Source: Anaerolineaceae bacterium
GTDB taxonomy: Bacteria; Chloroflexota; Anaerolineae; Anaerolineales; Anaerolineaceae
DNA length: 25,280 nucleotides
Direction of reading: 5' to 3'
Assembly (NCBI GenBank): GCA_003446605.1
Contig: DMDF01000061.1
Coordinates: 1 to 25,280 of the forward strand
Positions 1 through 7,394 of the stretch are shown piece after piece (the stretch's first letter is position 1; every line of letters starts with the position of its first letter). A model generated the notes under the pieces. It saw nothing but the letters and a program-made list of their open reading frames with translations. It had not been told where the DNA came from and did not search any database. A program made the translations under genes and the position numbers.

Positions 1-486
1 CTTTCTGGTCTACAGCAAGGCGTCGCATACATCGATCCAGAAGTTGAAGTAGTGGTTGCTTATGTTGGCTCATTCCGCGACCCTGCCAAAGCCAAAGAAT
101 TGGCGCTCGCCATGATCGAGAACCAGGACGTAGACATCGTCTACTCTGTATGTGGTTCAGCTGGTGACGTGGGTGTGTTTGAAGCCATTGAAGAGACCGG
201 TGCCTACGCAATCGCGAGCGATATTGACTGGGATAATGAAGTTCCCGGACATATCTTGACCTCAGTCCTGAAATGGACAGATCGTGCTGTTTATGATGTG
301 ATCGCACGTGAATACGCAGGTGAATTCACTTCCGGAGAGATTGCCTATGGTGTCACTTCTGGCGTTATGAACATCACTGACATGTCCGTCATGGGAGACA
401 AAATCCCCACTGCAGTAAAAGAAAAATTGGGTGAAATCAAAACCGCAATCGCTAGCGGCGAGATTGTTGTCACACGTCCTAACTAA
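1..486 (+). CDS. BMP-family ABC transporter substrate-binding protein, C-terminal part
   Basis: The frame is open from the first base, so the 5' part of the gene lies outside the window; 161 residues remain. The visible part fits the C-terminal lobe of basic membrane protein (BMP/Med) family periplasmic-binding lipoproteins: a segment on internal copies of the ligand site (DVDIVYSVCGSAGDVGVFEA), then a stretch like GAYAIASDIDWD, where family members contact the ligand, then a C-terminal helix on the size of the current step (VKEKLGEIKTAIASGEI). Known BMP proteins mostly bind purine or pyrimidine nucleosides; some bind other small molecules. The gene is followed by its ATPase and two permeases, the normal order for this transporter class. 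Ligand specificity cannot be read from this fragment. The GTG at 52 is an internal codon, not the start. Confidence 0.88.
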   Translation, partial: LSGLQQGVAYIDPEVEVVVAYVGSFRDPAKAKELALAMIENQDVDIVYSVCGSAGDVGVFEAIEETGAYAIASDIDWDNEVPGHILTSVLKWTDRAVYDVIAREYAGEFTSGEIAYGVTSGVMNITDMSVMGDKIPTAVKEKLGEIKTAIASGEIVVTRPN

Positions 487-502
487 TCAATAAATTCTAT
501 CC

Positions 503-555
503 GGGACCTTTCTCCACGCGATATTTTTAGGACCTTAAAAATGGAGAAAGGTCCC
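503..555 (+). promoter_or_regulatory. Intercistronic hairpin after the binding-protein gene
   Basis: A perfect 14-bp inverted repeat (GGGACCTTTCTCCA at 503-516, its complement at 542-555) encloses 25 bases. The loop holds a second small A/T hairpin (524-541, five T facing five A). No T-run follows the right arm, so this does not look like a simple intrinsic terminator. Its position between a binding-protein gene and its ATPase gene is typical of structures that protect the upstream mRNA or cause partial termination, so that the binding protein is made in excess. The role is inferred. Together with short flanks it fills the 122-base gap at 487-608. Confidence 0.7.
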
Positions 556-608
556 AAACAAATGATTATAAAACCAAACGATATTGGAATTCATAGAACG
601 GTGAAACT

Positions 609-2159
609 ATGGCAGAAGCGATATCAGTTAATAACATTACAAAAACCTTCCCAGGAGTTCTCGCCAATGATCGCGTGAGTATGGAAATTGAAAAAGGAGA
701 GATTCGAGCGATCGTTGGTGAAAATGGAGCGGGGAAGACAACCTTGATGAAAATTCTCTATGGATTATATCGACCGGATTCAGGAGATATTCGAGTTAAA
801 GGTGAGATCGTTAAACTCTCCAGCGCCAGGGATGCTATTTCAAAAGGGATCGGCATGGTGCACCAGCACTTTATGCTGGTACCCTCTTTCACCCTCGCCC
901 AAAATATCGTACTTGGAGTTGAACCGCATAAAAGGGTTTTCATTGATGAAAAAGCATTAATTGAAAAAGTACAGAGAATTTCAGATCAATACAACCTGGA
1001 TGTCAACGTTAATAAATTAACCTTGAATGCCTCTGTTGGTGAGCAACAAAGAGCTGAAATTCTCAAAGCATTGTACCGCGGGGCAGATATTTTGATCCTG
1101 GATGAACCCACTGCTGTTCTAACAGACATAGAGACTAAAGAATTATTCTCCATGCTGCGCGGGTTGGCGAAACAAGGAAAAACCATCCTTTTTATCAGCC
1201 ATAAATTACGCGAAGTGCTAGAGATATCCGACAACACTACCGTAATGCGACAGGGCAAAGTGGTAGGTACTGTCAGAACCTGCGAAACAGATGATTGTGA
1301 GCTGGCAGAGATGATGGTAGGACGCGAAACGATCGGGGGACGCATCAGAGAAACACCTGAAAACAGAGAAAAGGATGTTGTCCTCAATATTGAAAACTTG
1401 AGCGTACTCAACTCCCGTGACTTGCTAGCCGTAAAGAATATCAACCTTGAACTGCACAGCGGTGAAATACTGGGAATTGCAGGTGTGGACGGCAACGGTC
1501 AGGAGGAATTTGTAGAAGCACTGATGGGTCTCCGTCCCGCACTTACTGGAAAAATATCCATTGACGGGCAAGAAGTGCAGGAGTTTTCCACCAGAGGGAT
1601 TCGGGAATCAGGAGTGGCATATATCCCTTCAGACCGCTATCGTTCGGGCGTAGCAGTGGATGCAGCGATCTGGGAAAATTTAATTACCAGTGAATACTAT
1701 AACAAGCCATATACCAATGGCATGTCTTTGATGATGAGAGAAATCAATAATCTGTCAGACAGCCTTGTTAAAAAATTTCAGGTTTCAACGCCAGGTATCA
1801 ATGTGAAAGCGGGAAATCTTTCGGGGGGTAATATCCAACGGGTAATCGCGGGAAGAGAATTGGGATTGGACAAAGCAAAAATCGTAATTGCCTCTCAACC
1901 CACCCGTGGAATCGATATTTCAGGTACTGAAGCAATCCGACAGATGTTGGTTGATTATGCCGATCGCGGAGCAGGGGTTTTACTATTATCCGCTGATCTG
2001 GATGAAATCATCGCTCTTAGTGATCGTATTATCGTTTTCTACAACGGGAAAATTTATAATGCCGGTTTCTGGTATGAAGGTATCCGTCAGGTTGTGGGTC
2101 AATTAATGACCGGCGGTGAAGGAGGTTGCAATGCAGAAGACAACGCGCAAACCTGTTAA
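609..2159 (+). CDS. Sugar/nucleoside-type ABC transporter ATP-binding protein, double nucleotide-binding domain
   Basis: This 516-residue protein has two ABC domains in tandem, as in BMP-type nucleoside importers (YufO/NupO class) and ribose importers. Domain 1 has Walker A GENGAGKTT at residues 37-45, a Q-loop region MVHQHFML near 83-90, signature ASVGEQQR at 141-148 and Walker B ILILDEP at 161-167. Domain 2 has a degenerate Walker A (GIAGVDGNGQEE) but an intact signature LSGGNIQR, the usual asymmetry of this class. It energises import of the ligand captured by the upstream binding protein. The ATG at 609 has only a weak GGTGA upstream. The 3' end overlaps the first permease gene by 29 bases, which suggests translational coupling. 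A nucleoside or nucleobase substrate is likely from family and context but not shown. Confidence 0.92.
   Translation: MAEAISVNNITKTFPGVLANDRVSMEIEKGEIRAIVGENGAGKTTLMKILYGLYRPDSGDIRVKGEIVKLSSARDAISKGIGMVHQHFMLVPSFTLAQNIVLGVEPHKRVFIDEKALIEKVQRISDQYNLDVNVNKLTLNASVGEQQRAEILKALYRGADILILDEPTAVLTDIETKELFSMLRGLAKQGKTILFISHKLREVLEISDNTTVMRQGKVVGTVRTCETDDCELAEMMVGRETIGGRIRETPENREKDVVLNIENLSVLNSRDLLAVKNINLELHSGEILGIAGVDGNGQEEFVEALMGLRPALTGKISIDGQEVQEFSTRGIRESGVAYIPSDRYRSGVAVDAAIWENLITSEYYNKPYTNGMSLMMREINNLSDSLVKKFQVSTPGINVKAGNLSGGNIQRVIAGRELGLDKAKIVIASQPTRGIDISGTEAIRQMLVDYADRGAGVLLLSADLDEIIALSDRIIVFYNGKIYNAGFWYEGIRQVVGQLMTGGEGGCNAEDNAQTC
2121..2125 (+). promoter_or_regulatory. Ribosome binding site that fixes the first permease start at 2131
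   Basis: GGAGG is followed after five bases by ATG at 2131. The frame also offers GTG at 2116, but that codon lies before the Shine-Dalgarno sequence, so 2131 is the better start. Confidence 0.75.
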
Positions 2160-3216
2160 TTCATTTTTCAAAAAAATATTCGTTGAAGCCGGCACACAGG
2201 TGGCAAATTACGCCATTATTTTCTTGATTTCCATCCTAATTGGTGCTTTGGTCATTTTTCTTTCCGGGAAAGATCCCATCGCCGCTTATAAAGCGCTGTG
2301 GATTGGAGCTTTTGGAAACGGGCTCAAATTTGCGGATACGCTTGATCGTTCAACCGTAATGATTCTGGCTGGTGTGGCAGGCGCCCTGGCTTTCAGGACT
2401 AACGTTACAAATCTGGGTCTGGAAGGACAGCTTTATATGGGCGCTTTTGCTGCCGCCTGGGTAGGCTTCAGCATCCATGGATTGCCCAGTTATGTTCACA
2501 TCCCACTTTGTTTGATCGCAGGTTGCCTGGGCGGTGCAATTTGGACATTGCCCGTCATTTATCTCAAGCTGCGCTGGAACATCACAGAACTGGTCACAAC
2601 ATTGATGATGAACTATATCGGTATCCGTTTTACAGAATACCTGATCGCTTTCCCCTTCAAAGATCCCACAGCAACCTTAGCAGGCAGCCCGGTATTGGAT
2701 GCCAGCGCGCGTCTTCCTAAATTAATGCAAGGTTCAACGCTAAACATAGGGTTCATTATCGCAATCGCAGTTGCCATCTTCGTTTACTGGTTCCTCTTTA
2801 AATCGAAAACCGGGTATGAAATGCGCATGGTGGGGCTCAATAAAGATTTCGCCGCTGCTTCCGGCATTCCAGTCAATCGCAGCTATATCCTGGCAATGAC
2901 CATGAGTGGTGCCATTGTTGGTTTAGGCGGTGCCATCATGATCACCGGCTTTTTCGGGCGCTTCCTGGGCTCGTTTTCTTCCGGATATGGGTGGGATGGC
3001 ATGATGATCGCCTTACTCGCCCAGAACCATCCTCTGGGAGTATTGCCTGCATCCCTTTTCTATGGTGCGTTAGCAAACGGGGCACTAGCGATGCAATCTG
3101 CGACAGGGGTTCCTCAAACTGCGGTTGTAATGGTGAAGGGATCCATCATGTTCTTCGTGACCGTTACAGTGTTCGTTCCTTACATCAGAAGGAGGTTGGA
3201 AAAATGGGTGGCATAG
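2131..3216 (+). CDS. ABC transporter permease, nucleoside/BPD_transp_2 type (first subunit)
   Basis: This 361-residue integral membrane protein belongs to the branched-chain amino acid/ribose permease superfamily (BPD_transp_2), in the branch paired with BMP binding proteins (YufP/NupP-like). It has a short basic cytoplasmic N-terminus and about eight to ten hydrophobic segments. It also has the conserved block ALAFRTNVTNLGLEGQLYMG near residues 85-105, in which the NLGLEGQ motif is typical of this permease class. A cytoplasmic loop KTGYEMRMVGLNKDFAAASG contains the ATPase-coupling region. It forms the channel with the second permease. ATG at 2131 is chosen because of the GGAGG at 2121. The gene overlaps the ATPase gene upstream and the second permease gene downstream. 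Confidence 0.9.
   Translation: MQKTTRKPVNSFFKKIFVEAGTQVANYAIIFLISILIGALVIFLSGKDPIAAYKALWIGAFGNGLKFADTLDRSTVMILAGVAGALAFRTNVTNLGLEGQLYMGAFAAAWVGFSIHGLPSYVHIPLCLIAGCLGGAIWTLPVIYLKLRWNITELVTTLMMNYIGIRFTEYLIAFPFKDPTATLAGSPVLDASARLPKLMQGSTLNIGFIIAIAVAIFVYWFLFKSKTGYEMRMVGLNKDFAAASGIPVNRSYILAMTMSGAIVGLGGAIMITGFFGRFLGSFSSGYGWDGMMIALLAQNHPLGVLPASLFYGALANGALAMQSATGVPQTAVVMVKGSIMFFVTVTVFVPYIRRRLEKWVA
3191..3195 (+). promoter_or_regulatory. Ribosome binding site for the second permease
   Basis: GGAGG lies eight bases before ATG at 3204, inside the end of the first permease gene. It rejects the much longer upstream extension of the same frame, which would overlap the preceding gene by over 200 bases and encodes non-membrane, shadow-like sequence. 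Confidence 0.75.
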
Positions 3217-4160
3217 ATCTAAGTCGCATATTTACATTATCCTTATTCGCAACAACATTCCGTATGGCAACCCCTGTTCTTTTTGCCACTCTAGGCGGAA
3301 TATTCTCCAGTCAAGCCGGTATTTTCAATGTTGGGCTAGAAGCACTTTTAAATATTGGCGCCTTCTTTGCAGTTGTTGGTAGTGTAAATACCGGAAGTCC
3401 TGTGGGGGGCTTATTGTATGCTGTAGTTGCCTGTGTTATTGCCTGTTTGTTTTTCTCCGTCGTCCATCTCGAGCTCAAAGCCAATGCCATCATTGTAGGA
3501 CTCGCAATGAATATTTTTGCGTCTGGAATGACAAATTACTTACTGGTAACCATGCTTGACTCAACCGGGTTCTACCAATCTGATTTAATAATTGGTTTTA
3601 AAACTGTAGAAATACCTTTCATAAAAGATATCCCAGTTCTCGGTGACTTGTTAAGCGGGCATTTTCCACTGGTGTATATTGCCTTCTTCAGTGTATGGTT
3701 AGTTTATCTTATCCTGTACAAGACACCTTTTGGATTTCATTTACGTTCGGTAGGCGAAAATCAAGATGCCGCCGAATCGGTAGGGATCAATCCGAAGAAA
3801 ATGCGCTATCTATCCATGATCCTTTGTGGTGTGTTTTGTGGATTTGGCGGTTCTTTTCTTTCCCTTTCGTATCTGACACTTTTCTCTGAGGGTATGACAG
3901 CTGGACGAGGCTGGTTGGCGCTAGCAGCCATTAATTTTGGAGAAGCCAAACCGGTACGCAGTTTGATCGCCTGTCTGGTGTTTGGTTTTGCCGATGCACT
4001 GGCATTACGCTTACAACAGTTCGGGCTTCCATCTCAAGTAGTTTTAATGCTGCCCTATGTCTCAACGCTGGTCGTCTTGCTGGGTTCAGCCATTGCCGAC
4101 GAGCGCAAGAGAAAAGCACTAAACGCAAAGCATCGCAGTGCCGAGACAGCCTTGACATAG
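3204..4160 (+). CDS. ABC transporter permease, nucleoside/BPD_transp_2 type (second subunit)
   Basis: This 318-residue hydrophobic protein resembles the shorter permease of BMP-type importers (YufQ/NupQ-like). The block LGGIFSSQAGIFNVGLEALL near residues 30-49 carries the family motif GxxNxGLE. A cytoplasmic loop KTPFGFHLRSVGENQDAAES contains the coupling helix, which resembles the equivalent loop of the first permease. The C-terminus is polar and basic and likely cytoplasmic. The start at 3204 is set by GGAGG at 3191 and gives a 13-base overlap with the preceding gene. The 85 bases that follow (4161-4245) hold no clear terminator, so transcription may continue into the catabolic genes. Confidence 0.9.
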   Translation: MGGIDLSRIFTLSLFATTFRMATPVLFATLGGIFSSQAGIFNVGLEALLNIGAFFAVVGSVNTGSPVGGLLYAVVACVIACLFFSVVHLELKANAIIVGLAMNIFASGMTNYLLVTMLDSTGFYQSDLIIGFKTVEIPFIKDIPVLGDLLSGHFPLVYIAFFSVWLVYLILYKTPFGFHLRSVGENQDAAESVGINPKKMRYLSMILCGVFCGFGGSFLSLSYLTLFSEGMTAGRGWLALAAINFGEAKPVRSLIACLVFGFADALALRLQQFGLPSQVVLMLPYVSTLVVLLGSAIADERKRKALNAKHRSAETALT

Positions 4161-4245
4161 ACCGGATTTTCAACATCGTTCATTGATATTTGGAAATGCT
4201 CATTTGAATATCTGTTTTTGAAACAAGTTTTTTGGGAGATTTTTT

Positions 4246-5223
4246 ATGAAAATTGTCGTACTGGGTGCTGGCGGATGGGGCGCGTTAGTGGGTGCATATC
4301 TGGCAAATGCCGGGGCAGACGTAACTCTGTTGTTCCGGAGGCAAGCACATGTAGATGAGATCCGCAGGAACCACCATCGCCTGCTGATCGAAAAACCGGA
4401 AGGCAATATCTTTGTGCCGGTTTTTGCCACCACCAATCCGCACGAGGTCAAAGAAACCGATTTGGTCATTGTGGCAGTTAAAAATCACGACACCCAAACC
4501 GCATTGGAAAGCATCAGTCATGTCCACACCAAAGCCATTGCCTCGGTACAGAATGGATTGGGGCATGGTGAGAAATTCCGGGCATTATTTCCCCAGGCAG
4601 AGATCTTGCGGATCGTAAGCCGGGTAGCAGGTTCATTGATCGATTATGGCAAGGTTCATCGTGGCGATGATGATTTTCCCACCTGGATTGGGAACCCGTT
4701 CGACGGCATCACCCCGTTTGTAAAAGAAGTGGTTGACCTCTTCAACAAAGCCGGCTTGCCCTGTGAAGCATCCAGCGATATTGAAGGCGTAGAATGGTGC
4801 AAGGTGATCTGGTGGACCCCTTCCTCCATCAGCGCTGTGCTTTCCCGCTTACCCCAAACCGATGTAATGCAATCCTCTGATTTCGCCCACCTGATGGTCA
4901 TGATCACACGCGATATGGTGAAAGTAGCCAACGCCATTGGAGTTACCATCAAAGATTACCCGACCATTGAGGTCATGGATCGCTGTACAGGTAGCATTGT
5001 AGAAGGTGTGCGCAATGTTCAAAAACATGGGTTGGAATGGGAAGAACGGGGTGGAAAAGGATACAAACAAGCCATGCTGCTGGATATCGAACGAGAACGC
5101 AAAACAGAAATCGAAGATACCGGCGGTTATATTTGGCGCATCGCACAGGAAAAAGGCATCGAGGTACCCTATCTGGATGCCGGATATCGTGTGGTGCGCG
5201 GACTGGAGAGTCGCTTCCAATGA
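4246..5223 (+). CDS. Ketopantoate reductase-like (ApbA/PanE superfamily) dehydrogenase with altered substrate site
   Basis: The 325-residue protein has the ApbA/PanE fold: an N-terminal Rossmann domain with the NAD(P) motif GAGGWG (residues 7-12), the VQNG motif (N103) and a helical C-terminal domain. By reading it against E. coli PanE, the catalytic lysine (K186) and the glutamate of the TEI motif (E288) are kept. The ketopantoate-binding positions equivalent to N180, N184 and S244 are W190, S194 and A276. It therefore probably reduces a 2-oxo acid, or oxidises a 2-hydroxy acid, other than ketopantoate. The alignment was done by eye. GGGAG at 4234 supports the start. The stop overlaps the next start as ATGA. 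It opens a run of catabolic genes, which also argues against a role in pantothenate synthesis. Confidence 0.82.
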   Translation: MKIVVLGAGGWGALVGAYLANAGADVTLLFRRQAHVDEIRRNHHRLLIEKPEGNIFVPVFATTNPHEVKETDLVIVAVKNHDTQTALESISHVHTKAIASVQNGLGHGEKFRALFPQAEILRIVSRVAGSLIDYGKVHRGDDDFPTWIGNPFDGITPFVKEVVDLFNKAGLPCEASSDIEGVEWCKVIWWTPSSISAVLSRLPQTDVMQSSDFAHLMVMITRDMVKVANAIGVTIKDYPTIEVMDRCTGSIVEGVRNVQKHGLEWEERGGKGYKQAMLLDIERERKTEIEDTGGYIWRIAQEKGIEVPYLDAGYRVVRGLESRFQ

Positions 5224-6056
5224 TCGTTGATGCGCACGCCCACGTTTGGGTTCTCGACCCACAAAAATATCCATGGAATCCCATCGGAGGATATATTCCG
5301 CAGGAAGAAGCATCCCTATCGCGTTTTCTCGCGTTATTGGACCAACAAAACATAGAACATGCTGTTTTGGTGCAACCCACACCCTATGGTTGGGATAACT
5401 CCTATCTGATGGAATGCGCCAGAGGAAATGAGGAACGGCTGCGCCGGGTTGTGCTGGTCAATCCCCTTTCAGCCCATGCAGGGCTCGATCTCCAATCGTT
5501 AATACAAAATGGCGCTAATGGGCTACGCATCAACCTGCACCTCAATCCACCCGCTACTATTGACAATGAAAACTTTATGACACTATGGGATACGATCGAC
5601 ACGCTGAAAATACCGGTTTGTCTTCAGTTGACCCCGCTACACTTTTCGATGGTTCGTACTCTGGCTGAAAAATATCCATCCATTAAGATCATTCTTGATC
5701 ATCTGGCACGCCCAGAGATCGGTTCCTCCCCCATGGATAGCCCCTTTCAAGATTTGCTGGAGTTATGTGAGTACCCCAACATCTATGTGAAATTATCCGG
5801 TTTGAATTATTACTCCAAACAAAAGGCTCCCTACCGTGATACCTGGCAGTTATTATCCGCAGTCGCGAATCGATTCACACCGCAACGCTGTATGTGGGGT
5901 TCCGATTTTCCATTCATTGAGGAGCATTGGAGCTATGCACAGAATCTAGAAACGTTTAAACAGGAACTGGGCTTTCCCACAACTGAGCTGGAGTGGATAT
6001 TAGGTGGTACTGCTGGGAATATCTGGTGGAACGATCGATCTTGCGTAGAGGATTGA
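5220..6056 (+). CDS. Amidohydrolase 2 family metal-dependent hydrolase (TIM barrel)
   Basis: This 278-residue protein belongs to the Amidohydro_2 family (COG3618-type predicted TIM-barrel hydrolases). This group includes lactonases such as LigI-like enzymes and decarboxylases such as ACMSD. It starts with MIVDAHAHVW, whose H6 and H8 are the first metal-ligand pair. Later come a histidine in IILDHLARP and the C-terminal WGSDFPF, whose aspartate is the last catalytic ligand. The start is ATG at 5220, which overlaps the previous stop by four bases. The longer upstream extension of the same frame lies inside the previous gene and is rejected. The next gene begins one base after its stop. In this cluster it could open a lactone or hydrolyse a ring product; the substrate is unknown. 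Confidence 0.85.
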   Translation: MIVDAHAHVWVLDPQKYPWNPIGGYIPQEEASLSRFLALLDQQNIEHAVLVQPTPYGWDNSYLMECARGNEERLRRVVLVNPLSAHAGLDLQSLIQNGANGLRINLHLNPPATIDNENFMTLWDTIDTLKIPVCLQLTPLHFSMVRTLAEKYPSIKIILDHLARPEIGSSPMDSPFQDLLELCEYPNIYVKLSGLNYYSKQKAPYRDTWQLLSAVANRFTPQRCMWGSDFPFIEEHWSYAQNLETFKQELGFPTTELEWILGGTAGNIWWNDRSCVED

Positions 6057-6057
6057 T

Positions 6058-7392
6058 ATGACGTTAGTTAAGAATGGAAAAACATGGCGAAATAATGGCT
6101 TTCAAGAAGCTGATCTTTCCATTAAAATGGGAAAGATCGAGGCAATTCATACTGGTGCGAATCAGTCCGCTCGGCTGAACGAACCCATTATCGATGCAAA
6201 AGGGTGTTGGATCCTGCCCGGCGGGGTCGATTTACACGCCCATATCCAGGATGGAGCAGAGACCTTCTTTCACGGCTCATGCGCTGCTGTCAAAGGCGGG
6301 ATCGCCACTGTTATTGATATGCCTCCTTTTAAAACCGTAACATCGCGCGAGCAATGGCGCGCACGCACTGCCTGGGCAGATCAAGAATGCGTGTGCGATT
6401 TCGGCTTTACCGGAGGAATTGTGGTTGATATGGAAGACCTCGATCATCTGGCGGAGTTGAGTGCGTGCGGCGTCAGCCAATTTAAGATATTCATGCTTTC
6501 GCACCCAAGCGACGAACTCTTATGGAAAGCGGTCCAATTTGCAGCACACAGTGGAATCCGTTTGGCGGTACACATGGAAGAGCCCAGTATGTTGCAAGAA
6601 GTGGACTGGAGCAATCCATCCGGTTTCTACAAAGCCAATCCACCAGAAGCGGAAAATGTGGCTGTGGCGCGCATGCTCGAGATGGCTCGCGCTGCTGGCG
6701 CACCCATCCATGTATGTCATGTATCCTCCGCTCGCAGTGTGGAGTTGATCGATCGATATAAGGGCTGGGGGACCGCTGTTACAGCAGAGACCACACCCCA
6801 CTATTTGATCCTTAATCAGAAAAATATCATGGATTTTCCGGAACGAGCCATCGTGACTCCCGCATTGCGTGGGGAGCATGATAATGACATCTTGTGGCAA
6901 GCACTGGAAAACGACGTAATCGATATTTTGGTGAGCGATCATTTTCTAGATGCTCTACCCGACCCGGAAAAACCACGACCAGCACCCAAAGATGCCGAAG
7001 CGGGTATCGCAGGCTTGGAATTAAGCCTGCCATTGGTATATACCTTCGGAGTGGAACGAGGAAAACTATCCATGCAACGTTTTGTGGAAGCATTCGCTAC
7101 TACCCCCGCTGCACTGGCTGGTATCGCCGATCATAAAGGCACAATTGAACCCGGTATGGATGCCGATCTGGTTATTTTTGACCCGGCAAAGAAATGGATC
7201 GTGCAACCCCTTGGAAAAGACTCCAGAATTACCACCCTCCCTTATGAGAAATGGCAATTACAAGGATTTGTAAGTAAAACCTTGGTGCGGGGGAAAGAAG
7301 TCTGGAATGGGAATGAGATCACCTGTGATGCAGGTTGGGGGCACGCGATCCCGCATGGAATTATTGAACCTAATTACCTTATGGAGAAATGA
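6058..7392 (+). CDS. Allantoinase/hydantoinase/dihydroorotase-like amidohydrolase
   Basis: The 444-residue protein is a cyclic amidohydrolase with a binuclear metal site. The ligands can be placed at H60 and H62 (DLHAH), the carboxylated lysine K143 (FKIFM), H172 (HMEE), H221 (CHVSSA) and D294 (SDH). Length and motifs match allantoinase and dihydropyrimidinase rather than short dihydroorotases. Such enzymes reversibly open cyclic amide or ureide rings to N-carbamoyl products. Here that would supply the carbamoyltransferase encoded at the end of the operon. It sits one base after the previous gene and overlaps or nearly abuts the next. Exact substrate (allantoin, hydantoin, dihydropyrimidine or other) cannot be decided. 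It is unlikely to be the biosynthetic pyrC, because no pyrimidine genes are nearby. Confidence 0.87.
   Translation: MTLVKNGKTWRNNGFQEADLSIKMGKIEAIHTGANQSARLNEPIIDAKGCWILPGGVDLHAHIQDGAETFFHGSCAAVKGGIATVIDMPPFKTVTSREQWRARTAWADQECVCDFGFTGGIVVDMEDLDHLAELSACGVSQFKIFMLSHPSDELLWKAVQFAAHSGIRLAVHMEEPSMLQEVDWSNPSGFYKANPPEAENVAVARMLEMARAAGAPIHVCHVSSARSVELIDRYKGWGTAVTAETTPHYLILNQKNIMDFPERAIVTPALRGEHDNDILWQALENDVIDILVSDHFLDALPDPEKPRPAPKDAEAGIAGLELSLPLVYTFGVERGKLSMQRFVEAFATTPAALAGIADHKGTIEPGMDADLVIFDPAKKWIVQPLGKDSRITTLPYEKWQLQGFVSKTLVRGKEVWNGNEITCDAGWGHAIPHGIIEPNYLMEK
7383..7386 (+). promoter_or_regulatory. Ribosome binding site that favours the 7395 start
   Basis: GGAG at 7383 is only two bases from the ATG at 7389 but eight bases from the in-frame ATG at 7395. 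The latter gives the usual N-terminus MAIDLLIKNG of this family. Confidence 0.6.
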
Positions 7393-7394
7393 AA

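Noticed and set aside
2991..3203. Upstream extension of the second permease frame
   Set aside because: It would overlap the first permease by more than 200 bases and encodes polar, shadow-like sequence. GGAGG at 3191 points to ATG 3204.
4184..4212. Possible promoter before the ketopantoate-reductase-like gene
   Set aside because: TTGATA is followed at 17 bases only by GAATAT, which matches the -10 consensus at three positions; too weak to call.
5037..5219. Upstream extension of the Amidohydro_2 frame
   Set aside because: It lies inside the ketopantoate-reductase-like gene and looks like out-of-frame sequence. The ATG at 5220 gives the expected N-terminal MIVDAHAH.
4849..5382. Open frames of 135-177 codons on the minus strand
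   Set aside because: They lie opposite two well-supported genes, have no recognisable domains, and are typical of antisense shadow frames.
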